A stretch of 64,000 bases of DNA from Sternotherus odoratus (taxonomy: Eukaryota; Chordata; Testudines; Kinosternidae), in NCBI GenBank assembly GCA_032164245.1, contig JAVMKO010000010.1:684501-748500 (forward strand). Direction: 5' to 3'. Numbering within the stretch: the stretch's first letter is position 1; each line of letters begins with the position of its first letter. The notes under the pieces are model-generated. The model saw nothing but the letters and a program-made list of their open reading frames with translations. It was not told the origin of the DNA and did no database searches. This document shows positions 16,541 to 28,291 of the stretch, piece by piece. Position numbers and translations under genes: made by a program.

Positions 16541-19500
16541 CAGGGGATGGGCTCGTGGGGGGCGGGGCCCGAGGGGTGGGGAGGGGGGGCGAAGGAGGGA
16601 TGGGCTCGTGGGGGGCGGGGGGGAGGAAGGGATGGGCTCGTGGGGGGTGGGGAGGGGGCGGGTAGAGGGGTGGGGGGGAGGAAGGGATGGGCTCGTGGGG
16701 GGCGGGGGGAGGGAGGGATGGGCTCGTGGGGGGCGGGGGGAGGGAGGGATGGGCTCGTGGGGGGCGGGTAGAGGGGTGGGGGAGGGAGGGATGGGCTCGT
16801 GGGGGGCGGGGGGAGGGGTGGGGGGGAGGAAGGGATGGGCTCGTGGAGGGGGCGGGTGGAGGGGTGGGGGGGAGGAAGGGATGGGCTCGTGGAGGGGGCG
16901 GGTAGAGGGGTGGGGGGGAGGAAGGGATGGGCTCGTGGGAGGGGAGGCGGGGAGGGATGGGCTGGTGGGGGGGGAGGGATGGGCTCGTGGGGGGTGGGGA
17001 GGGGGGGGAGGGATGGGCTTGTGGGGGGCCGGTAGAGGGGTGGGGGGGAGGAAGGGATGGGCTCGTGGGAGGGGAGGAAGGGATGGGCTCGTGGGAGGGC
17101 GGGGGGAGGGAGGGATGGGCTCGTGGGGAGGGGGCGGGTAGAGGGGTGGGGGGGAGGAAGAGTTGGGCTCGTGGGGGGTGGGGAGGGGGGGGTGGGGGGG
17201 AGGAAGGGATGGGCTCGTGGGAGGGAGGGATGGGCTCGTGGGGGGCGGGTAGAGGGGTGGGGGGAGGGAGGGATGGGCTCGTGGGGGGCGGGTAGAGGGG
17301 TGGGGGGGAGGGAGGGATGGGCTCGTGGAGGGGGCGGGTAGAGGGGTGGGGGGGAGGAAGGGATGGGCTCGTGGGAGGGGAGGCGGGGAGGGATGGGCTG
17401 GTGGGGGTGGGGGGGAGGGATGGGCTTGTGGGGGGCCGGTAGAGGGGTGGGGGGGAGGAAGGGATGGGCTCGTGGGAGGGCGGGGGGAGGGAGGGATGGG
17501 CTCGTGGGGGGCCGGTAGAGGGGTGGGGGGGAGGAAGGGATGGGCTCGTGGAGGGTGGGGCCCGAGGGGTGGGGAGGGGGCGGGTAGAGGGGTGGGGGGG
17601 AGGAAGGGATGGGCTCGTGGGGGGCGGGTAGAGGGGTGGGGGGGAGGAAGGGATGGGCTCGTGGGAGGGGAGGGAGGGAGGGATGTGCTCGTGGGAGGGC
17701 GGAGGGAGGGATGGGCTCGTGGAGGGTGGGGCCCGAGGGGTGGGGAGGGGGCGGGTAGAGGGGTGGGGGGGAGGAAGGGATGGGCTTGTGGGAGGGGAGG
17801 GAGGGATGGGCTCGTGGGAGGGCGGGGGGAGGGAGGGATGGGCTTGTGGAGGGTGGGGCCCGAGGGGTGGGGAGGGGGTGGGTAGAGGGGTGGGGGGGAG
17901 GAAGGGATGGGCTCGTGGGAGGGGAGGGGGGAGGGAGGGATGGGCTCGTGGGGGGTGGGGCCCGAGGGGTGGGGAGGGGGCGGGGGAAGGGGTGGGGAGG
18001 GGGCGGGGGGAGGGGTGGGGGGGAGGAAGGGATGGGCTCGTGGGGGGCGGGGGGAGGGGTGGGGGGGAGGAAGGGATGGGCTCGTGGGGGGCGGGGGGAG
18101 GGGTGGGGGGGAGGAAGGGATGGGCTCGTGGGGGGCGGGGGGAGGGGTGGGGGGGAGGAAGGGATGGGCTCGTGGGGGGCGGGTAGAGGGGTGGGGGGGA
18201 GGAAGGGATGGGCTCGTGGGGGGCGGGTAGAGGGGTGGGGGGGAGGAAGGGATGGGCTCGTGGGGGGCGGGTAGAGGGGTGGGGGGGAGGGAGGGATGGG
18301 CTCGTGGGAGGGCGGGTAGAGGGGTGGGGGGGAGGGAGGGATGGGCTCGTGGGAGGGGAGGGAGGGATGGGCTCGTGGAGGGTGGGGAGCGGGGGGGGGA
18401 GGGATGGGCTCGTGGAGGGTGGGGCCCGAGGGGTGGGGAGGGGGCGGGTAGAGGGGGGGGGGAGGAAGGGATGGGCTCGTGGGAGGGGAGGCGGGGAGGG
18501 ATGGGCTCGTGGGGGGTGGGGAGGGGGGGAGGGATGGGCTCATTCCGAATCGATTCAGAACTTGCCCCTGGAGCTGGGCGGGGGAACAGAAGCTGGCGGT
18601 GGTTGGGGCCATGGGCCCCCGGGCAGTCTGGGGCTCTTCCCCACCAGCCAGTGGGGGCCTGAGAGTCCAGCACGAGAGGCCGCAGCGTGTGTGTGTGTGG
18701 GGGGGTGTTTTGGGATGTGTGTGCTGGTGTGGGGGGTGTTTCGGGGGGTATGGTGGTGTGTGTGTGTGGATGTGTGTGTTTCGGGGGGGGTGTGGGTGTG
18801 TGTGTTCGGGGGGTGTGCTGGTGGTGGGGGGGTGTGTGTTTCGGGGGGTGTGCTGGTGGGGGGTGTGTGTGTGTTTCGGGGGGTGTGCTGGTGTGTGTGT
18901 GGGTGTGGGTGTGGGTGTTGGCTCATTAGTTCAGCGTGGCCTGATAGCACATGGTGCAGGGATTGTGCTGCCTTCCTGGGCTGTGGGGAGACCCCTCCCC
19001 TGTATGCCGGCGGTAACCGTCTCTGCTTCTTGTGCCCAGGCCATGTCTGTGATCGGAGACCGAAGATCCAGAGAGCAGAAGGCCAAACAAGAGAGGTGAG
19101 TGCTCCCTGCACCTCTTGCCCCTTTCCAGCATAGAACTTCGAGAGGCGACCCCCGTGCCCTAGTCTGCGGCCAGGGCAGCCACAGATTAAGCATCAGCTT
19201 GTAGGTTAGAGGAGCTTCTTTGGCGCTGATGCTCAGACAGTTCTGGCCTGTGCCAAGCCAGGGCTTCCAGTTCCTGAGCCATTCAGTCCAGTAACAGGGG
19301 ATTTGGCTTTGCACATGCAGAATCTTCTGCTGGAGGTCTTGGGCAGTGTTTTCCGAAGTGCGGGTCCTGATCCAGTTCTGGGTCGCTCTGGTTAGCACTG
19401 CTGACCGGGACATTTACAGTCCCGTTGGCGGTGCTGCCCAGCTACTTCTGGGCAGCCCAGAAGCGGCCAGCAGCAGGTCCGGCTTCCACTGGGCTCCACG

Positions 19501-22500
19501 TGCTGTCTCTGCTCCGAGCACCAGCTCCGCACGGCCAATGGGAGCTGGGGCGGAGCCTGCGGGCGAGAGCTGGGAGGAGCCGCTTGTACATTTCCACCTA
19601 GGAGCTGGACCTGCTGCTGGCCACTTCAGGCGCAGTGCGGTCCATGGTCCTATTGGGATGGTGGAAGCCTGCCTCTGCACCCTGGCTGTGCTTCTGACTG
19701 GGAGCTGTCGGAGGTAAGTCCGTGCCCCAGTCCTGAGCCCTGACCCCCTCCCACATCCCAAGCCCCAGCCCTGAGCTCTTTCTGCACCCCAAACCCTTCA
19801 TCCTGTCCTTACCCCAGAGCATGCGCCCGCAGCCCCCTCCCACATCCTGAACCCCTCTTTCTTGGCCCCACCCGCAGCCCTCGCCTGTGTACTCTAACCC
19901 TCTGGCCCAGCCCTGAGCCCCTCCCAAGCCCCTCCCAAGCCCCTCATCCCCAGCTCCCTTGGGTTGTGGGCATCAACAGTTTTCTTCAACTGGGTCCCTT
20001 GAAAAAAAGGTTGAAAACCACTGGCCTAGTTTTTCTGGTTAAACGTTCGGCCTGTCCAAGTCCAGTCGTAGGACTGGTGGTTTTATGCTTCGGCCAGGAG
20101 TAGCTGCCAGCTTGATTGTACTTTACAGTTGTGACTGAGTTGGTCTGGAGTGGTGTTGGTGCTTTATGTTCGGATTCCTTTTGTTACAGGGAAAAAGAAC
20201 TGGCAAAAGTTACAATCAAGAAAGAAGATTTGGAACTGATTGTGAGTATGGAAGGCAGGGTAGATTCGATTTAAATCAAATTGATTTAAATCATGAGTTA
20301 AATACCTAGTCAGGAAGACTCAGTTTAATCATGGATTGCTACATAAAAATGCATTCTTGTTGATTATTATAACCATAATACATATTTTTCCCAACTCAGA
20401 GGTAAATGTAGCTTTCATTTCTAGAAGGTTCACACTATACATTTTTAAAGTGATTTATACAGACGCTCCCTGGGTTACGCAAAACCCGACTTACACAAAT
20501 TCAACCTTACACAAAAAGTTCCATAAGGCATAAATAAAATTTTGGAGTTGCGGAAAATATTGCATAGTGTAGGGAAAGGCAAAGTAGTGTAGTGCGGTGT
20601 GCGGAGGAATACAGCAGTCGCATCTCCTCCAAGGGAAGGCTTTGCGCTCTCACAGCCTCTCAGTCTTGTGTTATTTCAGTGATACTGTATTTCTGTTATT
20701 TCATTCAAATCATGCCTGGAAAGCGACCATGTGATAGCAAGAGTGCAGGACCAGTTCGTAAGCGAAAGAAGATCGATTTAGAGCAGAAAATGAAAATAGT
20801 GAAAAAGTATGAAGGCGGACAGAGCCTATCGTCCATTGCTCGTGAACTCGATTTGGCGACCTCAACCGTGAAAAGCATTTTGAATGATAGTGCACGCATC
20901 AAAGAGCATGTGAAAGGCTCTGCTCCTTTAAAATCAACAGTCATAACGAAGCAGCGTTCTGGTGCTATCTATGAAACGGAAAAGTTATTAACAATGTGGA
21001 TGGAAGATCAGATTCAAAAATGTGTGCCACTGAGCCTAAAGATGATTCAAGCGAAGGCTAAAAGTCTTTTTGAAGACGTAAAGGGAAAATACAGTGATCC
21101 TAACGCAAAGTTTGTGGCTAGTCATGGGTGGTTTAATAGATTTAAACAACGTGCAAATTTTCACAATGTAAAAGTGAGTGGTGAGGCTGCAAATGCTGAT
21201 ACGAAAGCAGCTGAAAAGTATCCCGAAGTGTTACGAGAACTTATAGAAGAATGTGGTTCTTCTACAGCAAATCTTTAACGTCCGCGAAACTGGATTGTTT
21301 TGGAAAAAAATGCCAGACAAAACATACATTTCAAAAGAGGAAAAGATGATGCCAGGGTTTAAGGTTGCGAAAGACAGGCTCACGCTTTTGCTTGGGGCTA
21401 ATGCAGCTGGAGATTGCAAATTGAAACCGTTGCTTGTTTATCATTCAGAAAATCCACATGCGTTTAAAGGCATTAGCAAGGCGACCCTTCCCGTTCATTT
21501 CCGTTCAGATCGAAAGGCTGGGATCACAAGGGCACTTTTCGAAGACTGGTTTATAAATTTGTTTATCCCTGAAGTGGAAAAATTCTGCCGAGAAAACGGC
21601 ATCCCATTCAAGATTATGCTCATTGTCGATAATGCTCCTGGACATTCCGCACATTTAGACGACTTTCACCCTAGTGTAAAAGTCGTGTTTCTGCCTCCTA
21701 GCACGACTTCGATCCTCCAGCCCATGGATCAAGGGGTCATTGCTCATTTCAGGGCCCGTTATCTACGAAGAACATTTGCACAGGCAGTAGAAGCAACTGA
21801 GAGAGAGACTGGCGAGACTTTGTGGGATTTTTGGAACTCCTATAACATTTACCAAGCCATCATGAACATTGCTATGGCCTGGGCCGAGGTCAGCCCAGTG
21901 TGTTTGAATGGCGTGTGGAAGAAAGCCTGCCCACAGCTCGTACCCAGCTTTCACGGCTTCGGAAAAGACCAAACCTATGAGGAGGTGGCTGCTGACATTG
22001 TGAACCTTGGCAAGCAGCTAGAGCTGGAGGTTGATGTTGGAGACGTGGATGAGCTGATCGAATCCCATGGAGCTGAATTATCCAATGAGGAGCTCATGGA
22101 ATTGGAAGCAGCAAAAGTAAAAGAGCAGACTGAAGCGGAGAACGAAACTGGAGAAGTAGAAGAGCCACGACACTTCACCATCCAGGAGATGGCACGTGCA
22201 TTTCGTGAGATTAGCTCTGCAATGGCCAGGTTTGAGAAGATGGACCCCAACTCCTCACGATTCTTGGAAGTGAACAGAGGCATTGACGAGACGCTGGCCT
22301 GTTACAGACAGATCTACGAGAAGAAGAGAAAGGCTACTACCCAGTCATCTCTCAATAACTTTGTAAGGAAGGTTGAAAGGCCTGCAACGTCCACATCTCC
22401 ACAGCCTTCCACCTCCAAAGCCCCCTCTGACGACCCTGGTGATGTAATGCCTGTCTCCTCCTCTCCTTCCTCATCAACAAATAAAGCCCATTGTCATCCC

Positions 22501-25500
22501 CAACCAAAATGCAGCCTTCAGTGTGCCAGGATAATAGGATTAAGGTAAATGCAAGATTTTTGTTGCAATTGTTTGTTTTTTACGCTTGCACAATATACAT
22601 TTCCGACTTATGTAAAATTCAGGTTACGCAAGGCTTTCTGGAACAGAACAATTGCATAAGTCAGGGAGCGTCTGTATTGAAAACTTTTCAGATGAGTTTT
22701 ATAGCTATCTCAGAAAACAAATGATTGGTTTATTTCATTTACCAAAGGTAATTGAAGCAGATACTTATGAAGTGATTGGGAGGTGAATTATCTCCAATTC
22801 GACAGGTTAATCATTAACATTTGGAGGATTTTTTGGCTATGCTGTGTTAGGAGAACATCACCGGACAGACATTTAAATTGTTTTATGGAACTAAAACAAT
22901 AACGTTATGTATTCTGGATTTTTTTTCTTCAATAGCAAACATACTATTTTAACAACACAAGCATATGAATTTTTGAATTTAGTTAAACATACAAGTTTTT
23001 TAAAATCAGGTTTGTTTTTGTTAAAATTGTTTAACTAAAATAGTTAAATGAAGTAAAAAAAAATTCAATTGACTGTCATTGTGAGAAACTTAAAATATTG
23101 GGTTCTACAGCTAACTCAGTCGTCTTCACCTTGATTTTATTTATTTGCACATAATCTGGAAAAGAAAAAGCCGCTTTCCTGCTCTTTTAGGTCCCAAATG
23201 ATTTCTCAGTTTGGAATGAATTAGTCCAAAGGAAGAAAATATTCTTTCTACACCGGCAGAAGAAGCTACTGCTGTTAAAAGTGAGATTATCACTTCAACA
23301 GGCTCTGTCTCCAAGTGCTTAAGTGACTTCCACCAGTTCACTGGTGTGACTTTCTTTAAAACATCAGTGGATATATATTTCTTGATTGGTTCACCCTTTG
23401 CTCTGAAGTTTATTATCGTTGGCATTATGGAGGGATGATTGCTGGATTTCCATGTAATAGCCAGCTCCTCTTCTTCAGTGGGGAAGGTTTGACCCTGGTA
23501 CCGAGTATTGGGAATATTTGCAAGAATATGAGCTGGAGATAGTGCTTGTCCCATTTGCTTTTTTAATGCTTGTAAAAAACTCTGTCATTGCATATTTCTC
23601 TCTCAGATCTCGCTCAGTTCCTTCCAATTTTCAAGTGTCAGGAGTGAAACAGCTATTTCCCTGCATTTTGTTCAAGGCGACAGAAATAGGCTTCAGGGTA
23701 CTCAGCATGTGTTCAACGTTTCTCTTAAGCCCAATGTTGAGAACTTTGGCTGTGACAGGGCGATCTATTTTTTCATGATTTTGTTCACAAACGGTCATCA
23801 GATTAGGTCTGTTCTTGATCTAGTGCTCAGAACAGTACACTACTGAGTTCCATCTCACGTCTTGTTGGGGAATTAGCTTGGTTCCTCCCACTGTTTTCAG
23901 AGCAGCTGCTGCAAAGTGGTTGTTATGTAAGTATTTTGCAGTTTCAACAACATTAGCCTTTATTTCTGGAACACTGAAGTCTTTGGCTAGGAGGTGCATC
24001 AAATGAACACTGCAACTGTATGTTATTAGCTTGGGACTCTTCTAAATAATTTCTTCTCATCTTGGATACATTTGCAGGATTGTCTGTGACCAAGCTGTGT
24101 ACAAGACACTTACATTTTTTCCAGTTTGTTGTAGCTTTTCCTGCTACTTCTTGTAAGTATTCTGCTGTGTGTGCATTTCTTGATGTATCAGTTGTTTCTG
24201 TAAGGAAGACCTTCCCTTCCTCTGTTATTTCACAAGCACATACAGCAGGATCATTGTGGACATTACGCCACCCATCAAGACTGAGGTTAACAGTTTCACC
24301 CTCTAAACCTTTTGCACACTGCTCAAGTTGTCTTTCATGCACTTTATCCAGCAATTTAACTGCACCATCTGCTCTGTTGGGTGGACTGTATCCTGGTCTT
24401 AATGACTGAACCATGTTAATGAAGTGTGAGTTCTCAATCATATGGAAAGGAGAGTTTGTTGCATAAATAAATCCGGCAATTTTTTCATCAATTACCTCTT
24501 TTTGTAATCTGCTACTTCTTATCACAAACTTATCTTTGGTTTTCCGATGATGGAGATATTTTTTTCTTTTTGCTACAGGTGATATACTGTGGCTATGTGA
24601 CATACACGATGTGACTTAAACACTATCATTGGCAGATAACTCTGAAATTATAGAAAATGAGGGTGATCTTGAAGGTGGATAGTCTTCAGAATCCTGTATG
24701 TTAAGGATGGATTCTCTTAAACAAAATAAATCAAAGCAGTTATTTAATTATCACCATACTTCTCACTTATTGCATCACTGGCACCCAGTACTACTTTAAA
24801 GGTGAAATTGTAAAAGGAAGATCTGCCTATTTCAGCCATTTATTTTTTATCACAACTGCATGTAAAATGATAGAGTAACAACTATATTTTTGCTCAAACA
24901 TGAGAATTCTAGAATAGTCCGGAAGGAAGACGGGCAGTCCTTAAGAAAGAAGTGTGAAATATAAAAGCTTACCAGCCTGAAGATCCTGTATTTTCAGACA
25001 TGTTCCTTTCATCTTCTTCAATGCAGCTTTCTCCTGAGAAGGAACACTTCTCATGAGGTTGTTTCATTCAGGAAACCAGGCCTTGCATTTTTGTTGTTGC
25101 ACTGTTTGCATTTTGCACACATGCCTCTTTTACCCACAGGTAGAGGAACTTTGTTAAAATATTCCCAAACTGGGTCTCTCTTCTGGCCTGCTGCCATTAT
25201 AGGTTTTCCCTTCTAGTGCGAGAATGGTATGGTAGATCTCAAATCAATGAAGGCTACACTCAGAAAGACCTCAAGACTTCTGGAGTATGCTGCTCAAACA
25301 GTTTCACTTTTGTTTCTGCTGCCTGTCTCTCCCTTTTCATATTTATCTCCAGACTACTTCTCCTTATCCAGATCTATTCCTCCCCCAACCATTTTCTATT
25401 CATTAAACTTTTTGAAACTTTGCACTTTTAGAGGGAGGTAAGGGATTGACTCTGTGTACACAAATTTGCAGAGGATCAGTAGGGTTGCGGTCTATTATTT

Positions 25501-26322
25501 CTCACCTTTGTACTTTTATTTAATTATTTAAAAACATTTTTGCTGTTAAGCATATTATCTCTGGAGACACATCCACAGTTTGAGAACTGCAAGACTAAGC
25601 ATCTCTGATGGTATCTTCTAGACTAGTGGTGTCCAATACGTTCGCCACTAGCCACACGTGGCGAATAGGCTATTGAATTGTGGCTAATGCATGTGGTTTT
25701 TTTATAATGTTGCTAATAAGAAAAATGTGGCTAGCATTGAATTTCTATTGGACACCCCTGTTCTGGACTGAATACTGAGTCCCATTGGGTAGATAGAAAA
25801 ATTAACCTAAATAATCTATACAGAAGCCCCTGGAATCCCATGAGATTGGGTCTCTAGTCATTGAAATATTGAAACTCATTTACAACACTTTTTTAAACAT
25901 TACATGAATATATTGTCTCATACTATAGAATTAGAATTTATAATCCCTATTCCATGATGATATATCTTAATTAAAACTCTTTAGATAGGTTTTTTTCCTC
26001 AAAAAGCATTTTATCAAAAAAAAATATTTAAATCAGTTTTTTATCCACCCTGCTTTGCTGTGTTGCACTGTAGTAGGTCAGGAACAGTAGCTGGACTCTG
26101 CACCAGCTGTAGAACTCATACTCTTGGCTGAGGCCTCAGTAATGCTGGAATACCAAGCGTTAACTGAGTCCAACCCGTTTCTTGTGTGATGTGCAGCGTC
26201 TCTCATCTCTGCTCCCTTCCCTGCAGATGAATGAGATGGAGATCTCTCGGGCAGCAGCGGAGCGTAGTCTGCGAGAGCATATGGGCAATGTGGTGGAGGC
26301 ACTGATCACTCTCACCAACTAG
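16336..26322 (+). CDS. HYPK: Huntingtin-interacting protein K (NatA regulatory subunit)
   Basis: HYPK binds the NAA10/NAA15 N-terminal acetyltransferase complex (NatA) in the cytosol and regulates it, and has chaperone-like activity. Coding exons: 16336-16521, 19040-19095, 20190-20241 and 26227-26322, with GT-AG introns and consistent phases. They give 129 residues. The N-terminus is acidic (GDVELELETEP) and is followed by a Gly/Ala-rich stretch. Next comes a conserved block with KPRKHDSGAADLERVTDY, then a basic coiled-coil helix (about 63-85, RRSREQKAKQEREKELAKV), and last a UBA-like C-terminal domain (about 86-129, EMEISRAAAERSLREHMG...). The start ATG at 16,336 fits the known N-terminus. 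Intron 1 holds a 2-kb G-rich minisatellite and intron 3 a nested transposon. The gene lies tail-to-tail with MFAP1. Identification is very secure; the Gly/Ala insertion is the only clear departure from mammalian HYPK. Confidence 0.97.
16540..18540. repeat. G-rich minisatellite, 44-bp unit, HYPK intron 1
   Basis: About 45 copies of a unit containing GGAAGGGATGGGCTCGTGGG and GGGCGGGTAGAGGGGTGGGG occur here, with 44-bp spacing in the regular part (for example 18,208 and 18,252). Longer variant units carry a GGTGGGGCCCGAGGGG block. The sense (transcribed RNA) strand is G-rich with many runs of four or more G, so G-quadruplex potential is high. It begins about 20 bp after the exon 1 donor. Confidence 0.95.
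18688..18920. repeat. GT-rich repeat, HYPK intron 1
   Basis: (GT)n runs alternate with TTTCGGGGGGTGTGCTGGTG-type units of about 40-45 bp just after the 44-bp minisatellite. It is noncoding. Confidence 0.85.
19344..20023. mobile_element. Possible hAT-type MITE in HYPK intron 2
   Basis: The left end CAGTGTTTTCC at 19,344 and the right end, read in reverse from 20,023 as CAGTGGTTTTCAACC, look like hAT terminal repeats. The interior is GC-rich without a transposase, and several short C-rich repeats (AGCCCCTCCCA-like) occur near 19,740-19,950. No convincing 8-bp target duplication is seen, so the boundaries are tentative. Confidence 0.4.
20460..22674 (+). mobile_element. Tigger (pogo-type) DNA transposon with TA duplication
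   Basis: The terminal inverted repeats read CAGACGCTCCCTGGGTTACG from 20,460 and CAGACGCTCCCTGACTTATG from 22,674 on the other strand. A TA is present on both flanks (20,458-20,459 and 22,675-22,676). The 2,215-bp length fits an autonomous Tigger. It lies inside the hAT element and carries one interrupted transposase gene. Confidence 0.93.
20712..22548 (+). pseudogene. Tigger transposase, frameshifted
   Basis: This is a pogo/CENP-B-like transposase. The first frame starts at ATG 20,712 and has a psq-type helix-turn-helix (KIVKKYEGGQSLSSIARELD) and a CENP-B-type second DNA-binding domain (MWMEDQIQK ... SHGWFNRFKQR). It stops at 21,278. The second frame is open from about 21,253 to 22,548 and carries the DDE region: MLIVDNAPGHSAHL (second Asp) and PPSTTSILQPMDQGVI (third Asp). 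The position of the first catalytic Asp, normally in an N-x-DET motif, reads N-V-RET here. A frameshift near 21,250 plus this substitution make it inactive. The Ser/Pro-rich C-terminus is intact. Confidence 0.9.
23141..25197 (-). pseudogene. hAT transposase remnant (BED finger, DUF659, dimerisation domain)
   Basis: Three minus-strand segments lie in order. 25,197-25,063 encodes a BED-finger-like N-terminus (DPVWEYFNKVPLP ... CAKCKQC) ending in a stop. 24,603-23,953 encodes a DUF659-type catalytic region with LSLDGW and VTDNPANV, which fit hAT Asp positions. 23,554-23,141 encodes the C-terminal hAT dimerisation region (SSAGVERIFSSFGLIHSKLRN). Stops and frame changes separate the parts, so it is not functional as it stands. 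The His ligands of the BED finger are not clear. Confidence 0.8.
25624..25760. mobile_element. 137-bp hAT MITE with 8-bp target duplication
   Basis: The ends TAGTGGTGTCCAATA and, reversed, CAGGGGTGTCCAATA match at 13 of 15 positions. The flanks TTCTAGAC (25,616-25,623) and TTCTGGAC (25,761-25,768) are an 8-bp target duplication with one mismatch. It has no coding capacity and is inserted in the larger hAT element. Confidence 0.85.
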
Positions 26323-26491
26323 TCACGTTCCTACTGGACCACTCTGTGCTTTGAGAAGTGAATGAGGGAAGAAGACTCTTGTTGGGATGTCATGAAATGT
26401 CTTTGAGCTGTCACCCCTGCCATGTGCACTGCCTTCCCAGTAACTGATCAACAGGGATACTGCTCAGACGCTACATGTATTAAGTTATTGA

Positions 26492-26497
26492 AATAAA
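26492..26497 (+). terminator. HYPK: HYPK poly(A) signal AATAAA
   Basis: A canonical AATAAA occurs 170 bp after the HYPK stop codon, giving a short 3' UTR as expected for this gene. Confidence 0.85.
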
Positions 26498-26519
26498 GAC
26501 ATCATAACCTTCTCTGGAC

Positions 26520-27715
26520 ACAGTTTATAAAGCAGCTACAAACAGGCCCTGAGAAGCCTGAGTGCTACCACCCTGTTGAGCATGGTGCTCTTTGTGTAGA
26601 GGGGAGGCTACTCACAACCGAGTCCCACGGTGCTCTGCTGGGCTAGTGATGGATCGGAGGTCAGCAGTGAGACAGATTGGATCTGGCCTGTAAAGCTCAC
26701 CAGGGTGAGGGAGCATTTTCTGAATGTTCACTTAAACCTCCTTCAGAAATCAAAGGCTAAGCTCTCAAAAGGGTGAGAGGGGGGAATGTTCCCACCCATG
26801 GTTCTTTGATAGGAACTTTATTCCCTTCTGCCATTATATTGCTCCATCCCTCCCATGCTGTGCCCAGGATTGAGGTCTAAGTGCTCTCGCCTTTCTAGTT
26901 CTTCAGTCTTTCCTCTACTAAGCCCAGCAGTCTCACTTTGTATTATCTTCCTGGTTTGTCAGCTCCTAAAATCACATGGTTTTAGGGCAGAGACCGTCTC
27001 GATTTACACAGTGCTAGATGCCCTGAGGTGCTTTGCATGCACTGTCGGGGGTTAACTGAAGGGGAGGTTCTGGCTGAATCACAGCCTGCCCCCCATGGTT
27101 TCAATGCCTCACAGGGCCAGAACCCAGGCTGCTTTATAGGGCCACAGCTGCCTCCTGAAACCCACCCGTAAGCCTGGCTGTTACAAAACTTGAGGTCAGC
27201 AGTCCTGGCAGTTGGGACTTGGCTCTTAAAGGCACTGCAGGGTTGAAGGGCAGGAGAACAGTAGCTTCAACTTGTGCCCAGGCAGGGGGCTGTATGTTCC
27301 ACCTAGCTCTGAATAGCAGCTGGAGGGGCAGAGCAGCCCTACAGTCTCCACCTGTGGCGAAGACTGGATGCTGGGGAATTGGTGTCCATTGCTTGCACTG
27401 ACAGCTTGGTTCCAGAGGAGATGGGGGGCTGTAGCTCTAACAGCCAAGTAGTGCAAGGCGAGGGCCCGGGCACAGAATACCCCCAAGGGTGAGCAGAAAC
27501 AGGGCTGGGATACACAGATGTAGCATGTATGGCCAAAGGGAGCTGTGATAAGTCACCTCACTCACACGAGCCCTAAAGCTGCACCTCCTGTGAGCGGAGG
27601 CCGAGTTCAGTTACCCAAACCCCTAGCCCAGAGCGAAGGGAGAGTGCCTGGGGTCAGCCACCAACATGCCCCTCCCCCCACAGAGCGATAGCAATGCCAG
27701 TCTGTGAGAAAACAG
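26520..27715. other. Intergenic between convergent HYPK and MFAP1
   Basis: About 1.2 kb without a recognised gene or repeat lies between the two inferred polyadenylation sites. Confidence 0.4.
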
Positions 27716-27717
27716 CT

Positions 27718-27723
27718 TTTAAT
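27718..27723 (-). terminator. MFAP1: Candidate MFAP1 poly(A) signal ATTAAA
   Basis: ATTAAA on the minus strand lies about 570 bp downstream of the MFAP1 stop. No closer AATAAA was noticed, so this is the best candidate, but it has not been shown to be used. Confidence 0.5.
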
Positions 27724-28291
27724 CAAAACTCCAATCTTGGGCCGTGGGTTCCTGGAAGAGCCCCATGCCCCACTGTACACATAGGGGAGCCTAGAGCCAA
27801 GCCGAGGGATAGGCCAAAGAGGCTTCAAAGCCCCTCAGAAGTAGGGCAGAGGAGACTGTTCCAGAGAACAAAAGGGAACTCCCATCCCCACTGAGATGGT
27901 GTTGTGGAGAGGTGCTTTGTAGCAGACTGTAGGAGTCGGCTGCTAACTCCAAGGGAACTGGGGGTTCACAGCCCTCTGGCAGTGGGAATCTGGGAAGCTG
28001 TCTAGTCCCTTGGGGCTGGTGGGGCGAAAGCCATTCGGCCCTGGGGCTGGCTGGCCTATCACAAGGATGGACTTTTCCTCTAATTCCAATTGAGCCAGGT
28101 GTCACCAGGCAGGGTGGTGAGAGCACAGAACACAACGCCAAGCCCGACAAATGGAGAAGAGAAGGAACTGGCCAAGACAGGCACATGTTCTGCCCCACGC
28201 ACTTGCAAGATTTCCAGCAGGTTAGGACCCATGGCAGACAAGTGCCTTCCCGCGCTGCTGTCGGCAGCAGGACACTGTCCCGGGCACTCCC

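Larger units (their letters stand above)
20256..26052 (-). mobile_element. hAT-superfamily DNA transposon filling HYPK intron 3 (host of nested elements)
   Basis: The ends are inverted: CAGGGTAGATTCGATTTAAA at 20,256 and, read on the minus strand from 26,052, CAGGGTGGATAAAAAACTGA followed by TTTAAAT. Transposase remnants lie on the minus strand between them (23,141-25,197). A Tigger element (20,460-22,674) and a 137-bp hAT MITE (25,624-25,760) are inserted inside; without the Tigger, the host is about 3.6 kb. The expected 8-bp target duplication is not recognisable. The left end lies 14 bp downstream of the last base of HYPK exon 3, and the right end 174 bp before exon 4. Confidence 0.75.

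Noticed and set aside
15964..18612. Minus-strand 882-codon Pro-rich open frame, with another of 733 codons overlapping it
   Set aside because: It is produced by the 44-bp HYPK intron 1 minisatellite, which lacks stops in most frames; several frames on both strands are open over the same DNA.
20592..22548. A host CENP-B/JRK/TIGD-like domesticated gene
   Set aside because: The frames sit exactly inside terminal inverted repeats with a TA duplication, are frameshifted and lack the first catalytic residue, so it is a dead transposon copy rather than a domesticated gene.
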